64,000 bases of DNA from Aliivibrio sp. S3MY1 (lineage in GTDB: Bacteria > Pseudomonadota > Gammaproteobacteria > Enterobacterales > Vibrionaceae), in assembly GCF_028765575.1 (NCBI RefSeq), contig NZ_JARACO010000007.1:1-64000 (forward strand), read 5' to 3'. Positions 20,327 to 30,410 of the stretch are shown one piece after another. Below the pieces are notes generated by a model. The model did no database searches. It was not told where the DNA came from and saw only the letters and a program-made list of their open reading frames with translations. Numbering within the stretch: position 1 is the first letter of the stretch; each line of letters opens with the position of its first letter. Position numbers and translations under genes: made by a program.

Positions 20327-20675
20327 GAGCATCTGAAATCAGCCCAGATGGCTATTTCTTCACCTTGGTGAGCATAAAAGCACCAACACGAACTAAAAAT
20401 ATACTGCTCGAATGCGGTGATGCAGCAATTGGCGTAAGACATCCGTACTGCTTTGAGTTTTTTTGCTTGATATGCCTCAACCATTTTTTATGTTTTAACG
20501 ACCGCGAATTATTGCGGATCAGCACTATTTTATCGATAGTGTTGATGTGGATTGTGCCCTAGAGCATCCCTGAGTTCCAGCCGTGAGGCTGCACATGTAA
20601 TCAGCCTTGGGATCTGGCACCATTTGAAATGGATGTGGACAAACAAGCTCGACAATTTGTAATGAGTATTCCCTA
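20327..20675 (+). promoter_or_regulatory. long rne 5' leader (likely autoregulatory)
   Basis: About 340 bases of untranslated leader before RNase E. In enterobacteria this region folds into hairpins that RNase E cuts to control its own mRNA. Here a clear hairpin CAGCC-GTGA-GGCTG lies at 20578-20591 with a GNRA-type loop, and CCATTTGAAATGG at about 20620-20632 forms a second. No reading frame with a ribosome site is evident. The function is inferred from position and length. Confidence 0.6.
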
Positions 20676-23624
20676 ATGAAAAGAATGTTGATTAACGCAA
20701 CCCAAAAGGAAGAGTTGCGCGTCGCATTAGTTGATGGCCAACGCCTTTTTGATCTAGATATCGAAAGCCCTGGTCACGAATCTAAAAAAGCTAATATTTA
20801 TAAAGGCAAAATCACACGTATCGAACCAAGCTTGGAAGCAGCTTTTGTTGATTACGGCGCTGATCGCCACGGTTTCCTTCCCCTTAAGGAAATTGCAAAA
20901 GAATATTTCCCACAAGGTTACACTTATCAAGGCCGTCCAAATATCAAGGACGTATTGAAAGAAGGCCAAGAAGTTATTGTACAAGTTGAAAAAGAAGAGC
21001 GCGGCAATAAAGGCGCAGCTTTAACAACATTTATCTCTCTTGCCGGTAGCTACCTTGTTCTTATGCCTAATAACCCTCGTGCTGGCGGAATTTCGCGCCG
21101 TATCGAAGGTGAAGAACGCACCCAATTAAAAGCAGCACTAAGTACATTAGAACTACCTCAAGGTATGGGCCTGATCGTACGTACTGCTGGTGTTGGTAAG
21201 TCAGCAGAAGAACTAGAGTGGGATTTAAACGTACTCCTAAATCATTGGGAAGCGGTTAAACACGCCTCAGAATCTAATCAAGCGCCTTTCCTAATTCACC
21301 AAGAAAGTAACGTAATTGTTCGCGCAATTCGTGATTACTTACGTCGTGATATTGGCGAGATCTTGATTGATAGCCCAACAATTTTTGATCGTGCTCGTCA
21401 GCACATCCAACTTATTCGTCCTGATTTCTTATCTCGCGTTAAGTTGTATGAAGGCGAAGTACCGCTATTTAGCCACTACCAAATTGAAAGCCAGATTGAA
21501 TCTGCTTTTGAACGTGAAGTGCGCTTACCTTCTGGCGGCTCAATTGTTATTGACCCAACAGAAGCACTAACTTCTATTGATATCAACTCAGCTCGTGCAA
21601 CTAAAGGCGGCGATATCGAAGAAACAGCATTAAATACTAACCTAGAAGCAGCAGATGAAATTGCTCGTCAATTACGTTTGCGTGATCTAGGTGGCCTAGT
21701 TGTTATCGACTTCATTGATATGACGCCTGTTCGTCACCAACGTGAAGTAGAAAACCGTATGCGTGAAGCTGTTCGCATGGACCGCGCACGCGTTCAAATT
21801 GGTCGTATTTCTCGCTTTGGTTTATTAGAAATGTCTCGCCAACGCTTAAGCCCGTCTTTAGCTGAAGCAAGCCATCACATTTGTCCTCGTTGTACGGGTA
21901 CTGGTGTGGTTCGTGATAATGAATCTCTAGCACTGTCTGTTTTGCGTCTTATTGAAGAAGAATCTCTTAAAGACAATACAACACAAGTACTTGCTGTTGT
22001 TCCTGTCTCAATTGCTTCTTACCTGCTCAATGAAAAACGTCGTTCAGTTCAGCACATTGAAAAATTCCATAACGTTCGCGTTATCATTGTTCCTAATTCA
22101 GACATGGAAACGCCTCACTTTGAAGTGGTTCGTATTCGTGAAGGTGAAGAACAAGATATGCTTTCTTACCTTCTGCCTAAGAAGCTAGATTCATTACGTG
22201 AAGCGGAAGCAAAAGAAGCTCCTATTTCTAATGCTGCACCTAGAAAACGTGAAGAACCTGTACTTCAAGGCTTTAGTGCCCCTACTCAAGCCGCTCCAAT
22301 GGCAAAAGTAGAAGAAACTAAAGCGGCCACTTCAACAGAAGATAAATCAGGCATTATTAGCCGTTTCTTCTCTGCAATTGCGAACTTCTTCTCAACACCA
22401 GAAACAGCGCCTGTTGCTGAAGCTGAGAAAAAAGTAGAAGAAGAAAAACCAGCTCAACCTCAACGTCGTAACCAAAATCGTAATAACGATCGTCGTCGAA
22501 ATGAAAATGGTCGCAATAATCGTAATCGCCGTAACGGTAATGAACCTCGTAATACCAACGAAAATCGTAATGATAATCGTCGTGGTAAAAAAGTTGAAGA
22601 CACGCCAGTTGCTACTGCTAAACCAGTAAAATCAGCTGATAACAAGCCAACTAAACAGCCTAAAGTTCGCAAAGAAATTGTAGAGCAAGGCACTCAATTG
22701 GCAGCGGAAGCACAACAAGCACCAGTTCAAACACCTGTAGAAAAACGCGAAAAAACGGTTCAAGTTAAACAACGCCGTCAACGTCGTCAATTACAGAAAA
22801 AGGTACGTACTGGTCAATCTGTTGACGTTGAAACTAAAGTAGAAGCTGAAGTAGTAACAGCGGTTGATACTCAAGTACAACCAGCAGTTCCTGTTGAAGC
22901 AAATACCGAGCGTAAAGAAGGTCAACGTCGTAACCGTCGTTCTCCACGTCATTTACGTGCTAGTGGTCAGCGTCGTCGTCGTCGTGATCGTCGTCCGTTT
23001 AACCCTTCTCGTTTATTTGCTGGTGTTGCATCACCAGAGCTAGCGATGGGTAAAGTTTGTCCTGATTACACGCGAATTTTAGAGCAGAAAAAAGCCAAGC
23101 TGCAACAAGAGAAATTCGTAGATAACGAAACTCAAAATGCACAGGATAAAGCAAAACAATCGACACCAGCGAAAGCTAATGTCGGCGGTGTCGCTTTCCC
23201 TGAAATGGCAATGGGTAAAGTACTACTTCCTTACATTGCAGCGCCTACTGTAGAAGCGGTAGCTGTAGAAGCAGTCGTTACTGAAACACCAGTAATTGAA
23301 ACTCCAACAATCAACGAAGCACCTGCGAAAGTAGAAGCCCCTGTTGTTGAACAAAACGTTGAAGTTAAAGAAGAAGTAATTACTCCGGCTGTTATTGCAG
23401 TTGAAGAATCGCTAACTCCTGCTGTTAATGTTGTTGCTACAAAGCCTCAATATAAAGGTCAAGCATCTTCTGGTATGACAAAAGCAAGCGGTCCAACAGA
23501 GATTAAAGAAATCACTGTAACGGCTGCAACATTCAGAACAGAACGCTTTGTACCAAAACAAGCGGGTAGCCAAACAGCCACTTCTCAAGCAAGTGCTGTA
23601 ATGGCAAAAACGGCTGGTTTATAA
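20676..23624 (+). CDS. rne: ribonuclease E
   Basis: Essential endonuclease for rRNA and tRNA processing and mRNA decay, and scaffold of the degradosome. The catalytic half is nearly identical in layout to E. coli: S1 domain (about 35-125), DNase-I-like domain with metal ligands Asp302 (SIDINSARA) and Asp345 (VIDFIDM), and the zinc link Cys403/Cys406 (CPRCTGTG). Residues 560-573 ([14 protein letters not shown]) are an amphipathic helix like the membrane-targeting segment. The rest is a low-complexity Arg-rich RNA-binding and Ala/Val/Glu-rich scaffold. A short motif occurs twice: [11 protein letters not shown] at 784-794 and [11 protein letters not shown] at 839-849. Total is 982 residues (E. 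coli 1061). Confidence 0.97.
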   Translation: MKRMLINATQKEELRVALVDGQRLFDLDIESPGHESKKANIYKGKITRIEPSLEAAFVDYGADRHGFLPLKEIAKEYFPQGYTYQGRPNIKDVLKEGQEVIVQVEKEERGNKGAALTTFISLAGSYLVLMPNNPRAGGISRRIEGEERTQLKAALSTLELPQGMGLIVRTAGVGKSAEELEWDLNVLLNHWEAVKHASESNQAPFLIHQESNVIVRAIRDYLRRDIGEILIDSPTIFDRARQHIQLIRPDFLSRVKLYEGEVPLFSHYQIESQIESAFEREVRLPSGGSIVIDPTEALTSIDINSARATKGGDIEETALNTNLEAADEIARQLRLRDLGGLVVIDFIDMTPVRHQREVENRMREAVRMDRARVQIGRISRFGLLEMSRQRLSPSLAEASHHICPRCTGTGVVRDNESLALSVLRLIEEESLKDNTTQVLAVVPVSIASYLLNEKRRSVQHIEKFHNVRVIIVPNSDMETPHFEVVRIREGEEQDMLSYLLPKKLDSLREAEAKEAPISNAAPRKREEPVLQGFSAPTQAAPMAKVEETKAATSTEDKSGIISRFFSAIANFFSTPETAPVAEAEKKVEEEKPAQPQRRNQNRNNDRRRNENGRNNRNRRNGNEPRNTNENRNDNRRGKKVEDTPVATAKPVKSADNKPTKQPKVRKEIVEQGTQLAAEAQQAPVQTPVEKREKTVQVKQRRQRRQLQKKVRTGQSVDVETKVEAEVVTAVDTQVQPAVPVEANTERKEGQRRNRRSPRHLRASGQRRRRRDRRPFNPSRLFAGVASPELAMGKVCPDYTRILEQKKAKLQQEKFVDNETQNAQDKAKQSTPAKANVGGVAFPEMAMGKVLLPYIAAPTVEAVAVEAVVTETPVIETPTINEAPAKVEAPVVEQNVEVKEEVITPAVIAVEESLTPAVNVVATKPQYKGQASSGMTKASGPTEIKEITVTAATFRTERFVPKQAGSQTATSQASAVMAKTAGL

Positions 23625-23664
23625 CTTTTTAGGCTAACGCCTTCTAATAGATAAACCTGAATTA

Positions 23665-23699
23665 AAGCAAGTTACGTTTCGGCGTAACTTGCTTTTTTT
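23665..23699 (+). terminator. rne terminator
   Basis: Stem AAGCAAGTTACG/CGTAACTTGCTT with a TTTCGG loop and a T7 run. Confidence 0.92.
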
Positions 23700-23761
23700 A
23701 TATTGATAACCTGAATAAATATTGAACTTCATCACGCATTTCTGTACGATCCTCGTCATAA

Positions 23762-25345
23762 ATGACTGAAAAACAACCAAGAAGATATCTAAAAAACATG
23801 TTTGAATTCCCAAAATTTTCTAATCATTCAGTAAAGAATGATGTTCTATCAGGACTAACCGTTGCGCTGGCTCTTGTTCCAGAAGCCGTAGCCTTTGCCT
23901 TTGTTGCCGGTGTTGACCCAATGGTTGGCCTTTATGCTGCATTTATCGTTGGTTTAATTACGTCTATCATTGGCGGACGTCCAGGCATGATCTCTGGTGC
24001 AACAGGCGCTATGGCTGTTGTTATGGTTACTCTTGTTGCTATGCACGGCGTTCAATACCTTTTTGCTGCCATTTTACTCGCCGGTATTCTGCAAATTACC
24101 GCTGGTTTATTAAAACTAGGTAAATTTATTCGTATCGTTCCACACCCTGTAATGATCGGTTTTGTAAATGGCCTCGCTATTGTTATTTTCCTTGCTCAAC
24201 TTGGCCAGTTTAAAGCCCCGGATGCGCTAGGTAATCTTGATTGGTTACAAGGTCCAGAAATGATGCTAATGCTTGGTCTTGTTGCATTAACAATGGCTAT
24301 CATTTATTTTTTACCAAAACTAACCACGGCTGTTCCTTCTTCTTTAGTTGCTATCATCGTTGTAACTGGTTTAGTTCAAGGATTAGATTTAGACACCCGT
24401 ACTGTTGTTGATTTCTTGCGTACAATGAGTGGAGATGAAGCTGCAACACTTGCTGGTTCACTGCCTACCTTCTCTGTACCTAATGTTCCTCTTTCTTTAG
24501 AAACCTTATACATCATTTTCCCATACGCATTAATTTTAGCGGCAATCGGTCTAATCGAGTCATTACTGACCCTAACCGTCATTGATGAAATGACAGGTAC
24601 TCGCGGCCAATCTAACCGTGAATGTATTGGCCAAGGCGTTGCGAACGTAACTTGTTCTGTATTTGGTGCGATGGGCGGCTGTGCAATGATTGGTCAATCT
24701 ATGATCAATGTAAACTCAGGTGGCCGTGGTCGTTTATCAGGTATTACCGCCGCACTTGCTCTACTTGGTTTCATTCTTTTCGCTTCTGGCTTAATTGAAA
24801 TGATCCCATTAGCGGCATTAGTTGGTGTTATGTTCATGGTTGTTATTGGTACCTTTGAATGGGCTACATTCAAACTGGCTCGTCGCGTACCAAAACAAGA
24901 CTTCTTTGTCATTGTTTTAGTAACCGTGGTTACTGTACTAACCGACCTTGCTGTTGCCGTTGGTGTTGGTGTTGTCGCTTCTGCGCTAATGTTTGCATGG
25001 CAACACGCGAAACACATTTACTCAACAAATTCAGTTTCTAACGACGGTTCTAAGGTTTATGAAATTAACGGCCCAATCTTCTTTGGTTCTGCTGCTAACT
25101 TCTTAGAGTTATTTGATGTAGAAAATGACCCGCAAGACATCGTGATTGACTTTGCGGCATCACGAGTGGTAGATCACTCAGCGATTGAAGCGGTTGATAC
25201 TATCGCTGAACGCTACTCTAAAGCTGGTAAAAAAGTACATCTGCGCCATTTAAGTCAAGATTGCCATGCGCTTCTAAACAAGGCTGGTAGCCTAGTAGAG
25301 ATTAATGTGCAAGAAGATCCAATCTACAAAGTGGTTAGCCAATAG
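23762..25345 (+). CDS. SulP/SLC26 family anion transporter
   Basis: Inner-membrane anion transporter of the SulP family, with about 10-14 hydrophobic segments over residues 25-410 (family signatures [19 protein letters not shown] early and [17 protein letters not shown] mid-protein). A cytoplasmic STAS domain follows at about 425-527 ([35 protein letters not shown]). Substrates in the family include sulfate, bicarbonate and dicarboxylates; sequence alone does not decide. In cyanobacteria and vibrios bicarbonate uptake is one possibility. It has its own terminator on each side, so it is likely monocistronic. Confidence 0.9.
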   Translation: MTEKQPRRYLKNMFEFPKFSNHSVKNDVLSGLTVALALVPEAVAFAFVAGVDPMVGLYAAFIVGLITSIIGGRPGMISGATGAMAVVMVTLVAMHGVQYLFAAILLAGILQITAGLLKLGKFIRIVPHPVMIGFVNGLAIVIFLAQLGQFKAPDALGNLDWLQGPEMMLMLGLVALTMAIIYFLPKLTTAVPSSLVAIIVVTGLVQGLDLDTRTVVDFLRTMSGDEAATLAGSLPTFSVPNVPLSLETLYIIFPYALILAAIGLIESLLTLTVIDEMTGTRGQSNRECIGQGVANVTCSVFGAMGGCAMIGQSMINVNSGGRGRLSGITAALALLGFILFASGLIEMIPLAALVGVMFMVVIGTFEWATFKLARRVPKQDFFVIVLVTVVTVLTDLAVAVGVGVVASALMFAWQHAKHIYSTNSVSNDGSKVYEINGPIFFGSAANFLELFDVENDPQDIVIDFAASRVVDHSAIEAVDTIAERYSKAGKKVHLRHLSQDCHALLNKAGSLVEINVQEDPIYKVVSQ

Positions 25346-25377
25346 TTGTTCTTTCACTTTTATAATTGATTGATAAT

Positions 25378-25412
25378 AAAAATCCCGATATGGTTCTCCT
25401 ATCGGGATTTTT
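25378..25412 (+). terminator. terminator after SulP gene
   Basis: Stem AAAAATCCCGATA/TATCGGGATTTTT with a 9-base loop and a trailing T-run. Confidence 0.9.
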
Positions 25413-25471
25413 GTATTTATCCCGTGACAAAAATTAAAACGGCTTCCTCCTCTTATTTAATGGAATAAAAA

Positions 25472-26077
25472 ATGACTGACCGAGAACAAAAAAACGAACG
25501 CTATAAACAACGTCAATCAAAGATCAAAGAAAATGTAGATAAGCGTGTAGAAGAAGCACAAACAGAAAAAGGTTTACTGATTGTAGTTACCGGCAATGGA
25601 AAAGGTAAAACAACATCAGGTTTTGGTACCGTAGCCAGAGCCGTTGGCCATGGCTTAAATTGTGTTGTTGCTCAATTTATTAAAGGTACTTGGGATTGTG
25701 GCGAAAGAAACTTACTAGAAAGTCATGGCGTCCCTTTCTATGTAATGAAAACAGGATTTACTTGGAATACACAGGATAAAACCGCTGATACAGAAGCCGC
25801 ACAGCGTGTATGGAAAGAGTGCAAGAAAAGTCTATCTGATGAGTCAATCGATCTCGTTTTATTAGATGAGATGACTTATATGGTCACTTATGGCTATATT
25901 GACTTAGAGGAGCTTAAAGCGGCTTTGATAAATCGCCCCAAAATGCAATCGGTGGTAATTACAGGACGAGCAGCCCATCGTGAATTAATTGAAATGGCTG
26001 ACACGGTATCTGAAGTTCGAAATGTAAAACACGCCTTTGATTCAGGTGTTAAAGCCCTAAAAGGCATCGACTGGTAG
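25472..26077 (+). CDS. cobO: cob(I)alamin adenosyltransferase (CobO/BtuR type)
   Basis: Transfers the adenosyl group of ATP to cob(I)alamin or corrinoids, giving adenosylcobalamin. The P-loop GNGKGKTT is at 41-48, followed by the family segments VVAQFIKGTW and LVLLDEMTYMV with the Walker-B-like aspartate and glutamate, and VVITGRAAHRELIEMADTV near the C-terminus. Length 201 residues (E. coli BtuR 196). No other cobalamin gene is nearby, so it probably serves salvage. The N-terminus is highly charged. Confidence 0.95.
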   Translation: MTDREQKNERYKQRQSKIKENVDKRVEEAQTEKGLLIVVTGNGKGKTTSGFGTVARAVGHGLNCVVAQFIKGTWDCGERNLLESHGVPFYVMKTGFTWNTQDKTADTEAAQRVWKECKKSLSDESIDLVLLDEMTYMVTYGYIDLEELKAALINRPKMQSVVITGRAAHRELIEMADTVSEVRNVKHAFDSGVKALKGIDW

Positions 26078-26104
26078 GTTACCTCTCTATCCTTAATAAT
26101 AAAT

Positions 26105-26143
26105 AAAATGGCCTGTATCAATCATGATTACAGGCCATTTTTA
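26105..26143. terminator. bidirectional terminator between cobO and asmA
   Basis: Stem AAAATGGCCTGTA/TACAGGCCATTTT with A-runs left and T-runs right, serving two converging genes. Confidence 0.88.
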
Positions 26144-26163
26144 ACTGTTATTATTACGGTAAA

Positions 26164-28290
26164 TTAATTAAAAAGTCCTTTCAGCAGTTTATTTGCTGCT
26201 TCTTTTACTTTTTCATCCTTAATTTTATCACCATACTTCTCTTCAAGTTTTTCTATACCACGATCAATTTCTTTCTTGGCTTTCTGTTGCAGAACATCAT
26301 CAAATTCAAGCTTATATTTTGGCTTAGCCCATGGCCCAGTAATTCTAATTGGTATGGTTATGTCTTTTAGATCATCAATGTCTTTACCGCCCTGGCCTTT
26401 TAATGTGCCAACAATTGATGTTTTAATTAGCATGTTCGCCGTTTCATGAACGTAATCAGCAGAACCGTTACCATGAATACGCAGTAATGGGGATATCATT
26501 TTAATATTTTTCGTCGTTGCGTTACCTTTTGATAAATAAAAGTCCGCCGTTAACGCGCTAAAATCTGTTTTCTCAGCTTCTTCACTGCCCTTAACTTTTT
26601 CACCTTTAATCTTTGCATAGGTCGTGCGGATCAATAATGGAATATTAATGCCATTAACAGCACCATCGGCAAAATTAATTGATGCTTTACCTTTAAGGTT
26701 TTCTTTTAAGGCACTTGGTTTTAAGCTCTTACCTGAAACATTCAGTGCCATATTACCATTGCCTTCAATGAGGCTTTCACCCATAACATCTGTCAGTAAA
26801 GGAGCAACTTGTACCCCTTTGATTGATTGCTTAATACTATACGTGGGCGTGGTTTTACGAGCATCCAAGGTCGCAGTCATATCAATAGCACCATCGTATA
26901 GATCAGAGTGGAATTTCGTCAGTTTTAACACCCCACGATTAACTGAAAATACCGAGGTTACATTTTGCATCTTGGCATTATTTGCCTTAAATTTATCAAT
27001 AACAACCGAGCCTGCCACATCAAGTGTTTTTAATGCACTTAAATCAGGTTCCACTTCTTTCGCCTTACTCGCTGATACTTTTTTATTACTGTTTGTTGTT
27101 TTTTCAGTTGCTGTTGCTTCACTTTGAGGTAAGGTTGCTAATAATGCATCAACATCAACATTTGGACTCTGCAATTCAAAACGTACCTTAGGAATATCGT
27201 TTAACTGAACGCTCATCTTGCCATTAAAATCAGTATCTACCGCTGACAGAGCCAATTTTTCAATCTTTAAATACGATTTATTTAAATCAAATGAGCTGTT
27301 AAAACCAATAACGGCCGTAACATCTTCATTTGGTATCCCTTTTCCCTTCACATTATTTGTACTTGAAAAGTCTTTAACTTGAACAACGTCTAATGCTTTT
27401 GGAACATATAATGCAAATGTAGAGTTTGAACTTACTTGAAGTGCATTAGCCTTACCCGCCGCCTTTAAACGAATGTTCGCCCACTCATCAAAAGAGAATT
27501 GATCAATGCTGAATGTGATATCTTTAAATTTATTTGATGCATCAGAATAAGAAGCAGTAAACTCAGTCTGTTTTAATGACGCCGCATCTAATGTAGCGGC
27601 AATATTTAACTCAGTCTTACCGTCTAGCGCCACTTTTTGCTGGCCTAAGTCTCCTTTTAAATTAAAAGATAACGTTGCCCACTCACCAGGACTGAACTGA
27701 GATAATGACAAATTCATATCACTAAAATACATTTTAGTGCCTGCTTTATCATCTTGAATAAGCACTTTCGCATTGGTTAATGCAATACCGTCTAAAGTCA
27801 GCTTCCAATCATTAAGCTGCGCGCTCGGTTTGGTATTTTCAGCGCTAACCGTTTCTGTTGGTATTACTTCCGCGGTAGCATCTTTTACTTTTTCCGGCCC
27901 AATGTTATCAAGGTTACTCACCCCATTTTTTAAGGTATGCAAAGTAAAAGAGGCACCATCTAGAGTCACTAATCCAATATTAATTTCATGTTGGAGCAAT
28001 GGACGCACATTAAGATCTAAAACCGCATTATTAAACTTCACAAGATCAGGAGTAGCGAAGCCATCTGGATTACTTAGAGCGACCTCACCAATAGAGAAGC
28101 CAATCGTTGGAAAAAAACGCCAGTCGATATCGCCATCAATGGTTAACTGACGACCAGTCTGCGCTTCTACCTGCTCTTTTATCAGCGGTTTGAAGTCATT
28201 GGGATTCACAAGCAGCACTAGCACAAAAAATGCAACGATGACTGCGATAAACGGAATGCTAATTAATAAGGCTATTTTTTTCACGACCAA
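26164..28290 (-). CDS. asmA: AsmA family protein
   Basis: A 708-residue AsmA-family protein. The family comprises inner-membrane-anchored periplasmic proteins related to bridge-like lipid transporters and linked to outer-membrane assembly and phospholipid traffic. Residues 5-28 are one membrane helix; the following GRQLTIDGDIDWRFFPTIGF is the typical AsmA N-terminal signature. The long beta-rich periplasmic part carries a Lys/Ser-rich linker (about 390-410). The C-terminal AsmA_2 region ends in a charged stretch (KKEIDRGIEKLEEKYGDKI). It is longer than E. coli AsmA (617). It diverges from no gene and lies upstream of the udk terminator as a separate unit. Confidence 0.9.
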   Translation of the reverse strand: MVVKKIALLISIPFIAVIVAFFVLVLLVNPNDFKPLIKEQVEAQTGRQLTIDGDIDWRFFPTIGFSIGEVALSNPDGFATPDLVKFNNAVLDLNVRPLLQHEINIGLVTLDGASFTLHTLKNGVSNLDNIGPEKVKDATAEVIPTETVSAENTKPSAQLNDWKLTLDGIALTNAKVLIQDDKAGTKMYFSDMNLSLSQFSPGEWATLSFNLKGDLGQQKVALDGKTELNIAATLDAASLKQTEFTASYSDASNKFKDITFSIDQFSFDEWANIRLKAAGKANALQVSSNSTFALYVPKALDVVQVKDFSSTNNVKGKGIPNEDVTAVIGFNSSFDLNKSYLKIEKLALSAVDTDFNGKMSVQLNDIPKVRFELQSPNVDVDALLATLPQSEATATEKTTNSNKKVSASKAKEVEPDLSALKTLDVAGSVVIDKFKANNAKMQNVTSVFSVNRGVLKLTKFHSDLYDGAIDMTATLDARKTTPTYSIKQSIKGVQVAPLLTDVMGESLIEGNGNMALNVSGKSLKPSALKENLKGKASINFADGAVNGINIPLLIRTTYAKIKGEKVKGSEEAEKTDFSALTADFYLSKGNATTKNIKMISPLLRIHGNGSADYVHETANMLIKTSIVGTLKGQGGKDIDDLKDITIPIRITGPWAKPKYKLEFDDVLQQKAKKEIDRGIEKLEEKYGDKIKDEKVKEAANKLLKGLFN

Positions 28291-28410
28291 AATCCATCTA
28301 TTGTATTTAAAGGGTTAAAATAGTGTTTTTTATGCCATTAGTTAGACATAAAAAACATACGGTTATCTATAGTTATATACCTAAATATTTCAAAGTGACA
28401 GAAAGCAGAC

Positions 28411-28440
28411 AAAAAAAAGGCCAACAATGACGTTGACCTC
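28411..28440 (-). terminator. terminator after udk
   Basis: On the minus strand GGTCAACG/TTGTTGGCC (with one G-T pair) is followed by T8. Confidence 0.8.
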
Positions 28441-28456
28441 TTTAAAAATCACTATA

Positions 28457-29104
28457 TTACGCTTTTAGTAAGCGTGAAATATGAGCTTTCAATACATCAA
28501 TCGCAATTCTGTTTTTACCACCGCGTGGAACAATGATATCTGCATGTTGTTTTGATGGATCAATAAATTGCATAAACATTGGGCGTACTGTTTTCTGGTA
28601 TTGCTGGAATACCGATTCCATTGTACGGCCACGTTCTTCTACATCACGCTTAGCGCGGCGTAACAAACAAATATCTAATGGCGTATCCATAAACACACTT
28701 GCGTGCATTAAATTACGTAAACGCGGATCAGTTAAAAGTAGAATACCCTCTAGGATGATCACTTTTTTAGGAGTCATCACATCGACTTCAGAAGTGCGAG
28801 TATGCTCTGTATAGCTGTAGGTTGGAATATCAACCGCTTCACCACGCATAAGCTGTTCAAGATGCTCACAAAGTAATTCGTGATCAAGTGCGCTTGGGTG
28901 ATCGTAATTTGTTTTGACTCTTTCTTCCATGGTCAGGTGGCTTTGGTCCTTGTAGTAACTGTCTTCAGTTATTACACCAATTTGATGATCGCCAACTTTT
29001 GCTCGTAGTTCATTATAAATAGTCGAAGCGATCAAACTCTTACCTGAAGCTGATGCCCCTGCAATACCTACGATAATACAGTTTTGATTACTGTTCTCTG
29101 ACAT
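28457..29104 (-). CDS. udk: uridine kinase
   Basis: Salvage enzyme that phosphorylates uridine and cytidine to UMP and CMP. The P-loop GASASGKS is at 16-23, followed by the nucleoside-binding [10 protein letters not shown] and [13 protein letters not shown] segments and the LID segment [13 protein letters not shown]. Length 215 residues, near E. coli Udk (213). It follows apbC on the same strand after about 100 bases. In E. coli udk is likewise near metG-apbC. Confidence 0.96.
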   Translation of the reverse strand: MSENSNQNCIIVGIAGASASGKSLIASTIYNELRAKVGDHQIGVITEDSYYKDQSHLTMEERVKTNYDHPSALDHELLCEHLEQLMRGEAVDIPTYSYTEHTRTSEVDVMTPKKVIILEGILLLTDPRLRNLMHASVFMDTPLDICLLRRAKRDVEERGRTMESVFQQYQKTVRPMFMQFIDPSKQHADIIVPRGGKNRIAIDVLKAHISRLLKA

Positions 29105-29209
29105 AAAAGATACCTAAAAGTGTGCGAGATGCGGTGATTAAAATAAAACCGCCTAATTATAGGGATTACGAACTACACTTTCCACCGATAATTACACTTA
29201 ACTTTGACA

Positions 29210-30277
29210 CTATAATGACTTGAACATTATTTGGTCAACAATGACCTCTCCTTGCCAATATAATCGGCTAGACACCTGCTCTGCTAACTGAATATAGAGC
29301 TGACTGTGGGCACTTGTCACATTGGAAGCCACACTTGGCGTCCCAGAATCCGTTTCACTTCGAATATCAATATGTAAAGGAAGCTTACCTAATAATGGAA
29401 TCGCATAATGTTTCGCCATTGATTCTGCACCGCCAGTCCCAAAGATTGCTTCTTCATGCCCACATTGAGAACAAATATGCACACTCATATTTTCAACCAC
29501 ACCAATCACGGGAATATCCACTTTAGTAAACATATTAACCCCTTTGATTGCATCCATTAACGCGAGATCTTGAGGAGTCGTGACAATCAATGCTCCCGTT
29601 GTCGGGATTTGCTGCGACAGGGTTAATTGAATGTCACCAGTACCAGGTGGCATATCAATGACTAAATAATCCAAGTCAGGCCATAAGGTTTCATTCACCA
29701 ACTGTGATAAGGCTTTAGAGGCCATTGGACCACGCCATACTGCCGCTTCTGCTTTATCTACTAAATAACCAATTGAGTTACTATAGAGACCATGAGCTTC
29801 AACTGGCATCATTCGATTATTATCAACAATGTTTGGTTTTCTATCTTCAACACCCAACATTAGAGGTACAGATGGCCCATAAATATCAGCATCTAAAATC
29901 CCAACTCTCGCGCCTAGATGTTGGAGTGCTAATGCTAAGTTAACCGCCGTCGTTGATTTACCCACCCCACCTTTACCAGAGCTTACTGCAATAATATTTT
30001 TAACGCCTTTCACTGCCGGTTTATTTGTTTTTAAAGTCGCAGGTTTCATGACAATTACGACGGATAATGACGGTGTCGCTAAGATTACTTTTTGTGATTT
30101 CACCCAAGAGAGTAATTCCTGCTTAATTGAGTCAGAAACAAAAGGTAATGTTACTGTAATCACCCCTGTTGCCGCGATTGAAACCATATTAGGGATCTCA
30201 GCCCAACCCTCACAAAGTTGTGGGTGCGTAAATTCATTTAACCAATTTTTAATCTCTGCCATCGTTGTAAATGCCAT
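29210..30277 (-). CDS. apbC: iron-sulfur cluster carrier ApbC/Mrp
   Basis: P-loop ATPase of the Mrp/NBP35 group that binds and transfers Fe-S clusters to target enzymes. A short N-terminal DUF59-like region (about 8-75) precedes the deviant Walker A GKGGVGKS at 101-108; the CXXC of the cluster-binding site is in HICSQCGHEE at about 275. Length 355 residues (E. coli 369). Divergent from metG, the same arrangement as in E. coli. Confidence 0.95.
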   Translation of the reverse strand: MAFTTMAEIKNWLNEFTHPQLCEGWAEIPNMVSIAATGVITVTLPFVSDSIKQELLSWVKSQKVILATPSLSVVIVMKPATLKTNKPAVKGVKNIIAVSSGKGGVGKSTTAVNLALALQHLGARVGILDADIYGPSVPLMLGVEDRKPNIVDNNRMMPVEAHGLYSNSIGYLVDKAEAAVWRGPMASKALSQLVNETLWPDLDYLVIDMPPGTGDIQLTLSQQIPTTGALIVTTPQDLALMDAIKGVNMFTKVDIPVIGVVENMSVHICSQCGHEEAIFGTGGAESMAKHYAIPLLGKLPLHIDIRSETDSGTPSVASNVTSAHSQLYIQLAEQVSSRLYWQGEVIVDQIMFKSL

Positions 30278-30410
30278 CTTAGCAACTCCTCATCTATTTT
30301 TACCCATCCTATCACTAATTGAACCCTTGATCCTCTATGCTTTCTAGCTCGCTTCAGGTACTATTTATCTCTTAAAATTTTCACCCATCACATTAAGCGA
30401 AAGAGAAGAT

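Noticed and set aside
26624-27127. 167-codon plus-strand frame inside asmA
   Set aside because: Antisense to a full-length AsmA gene, with no ribosome site or family resemblance; a frame shadow of its codon bias.
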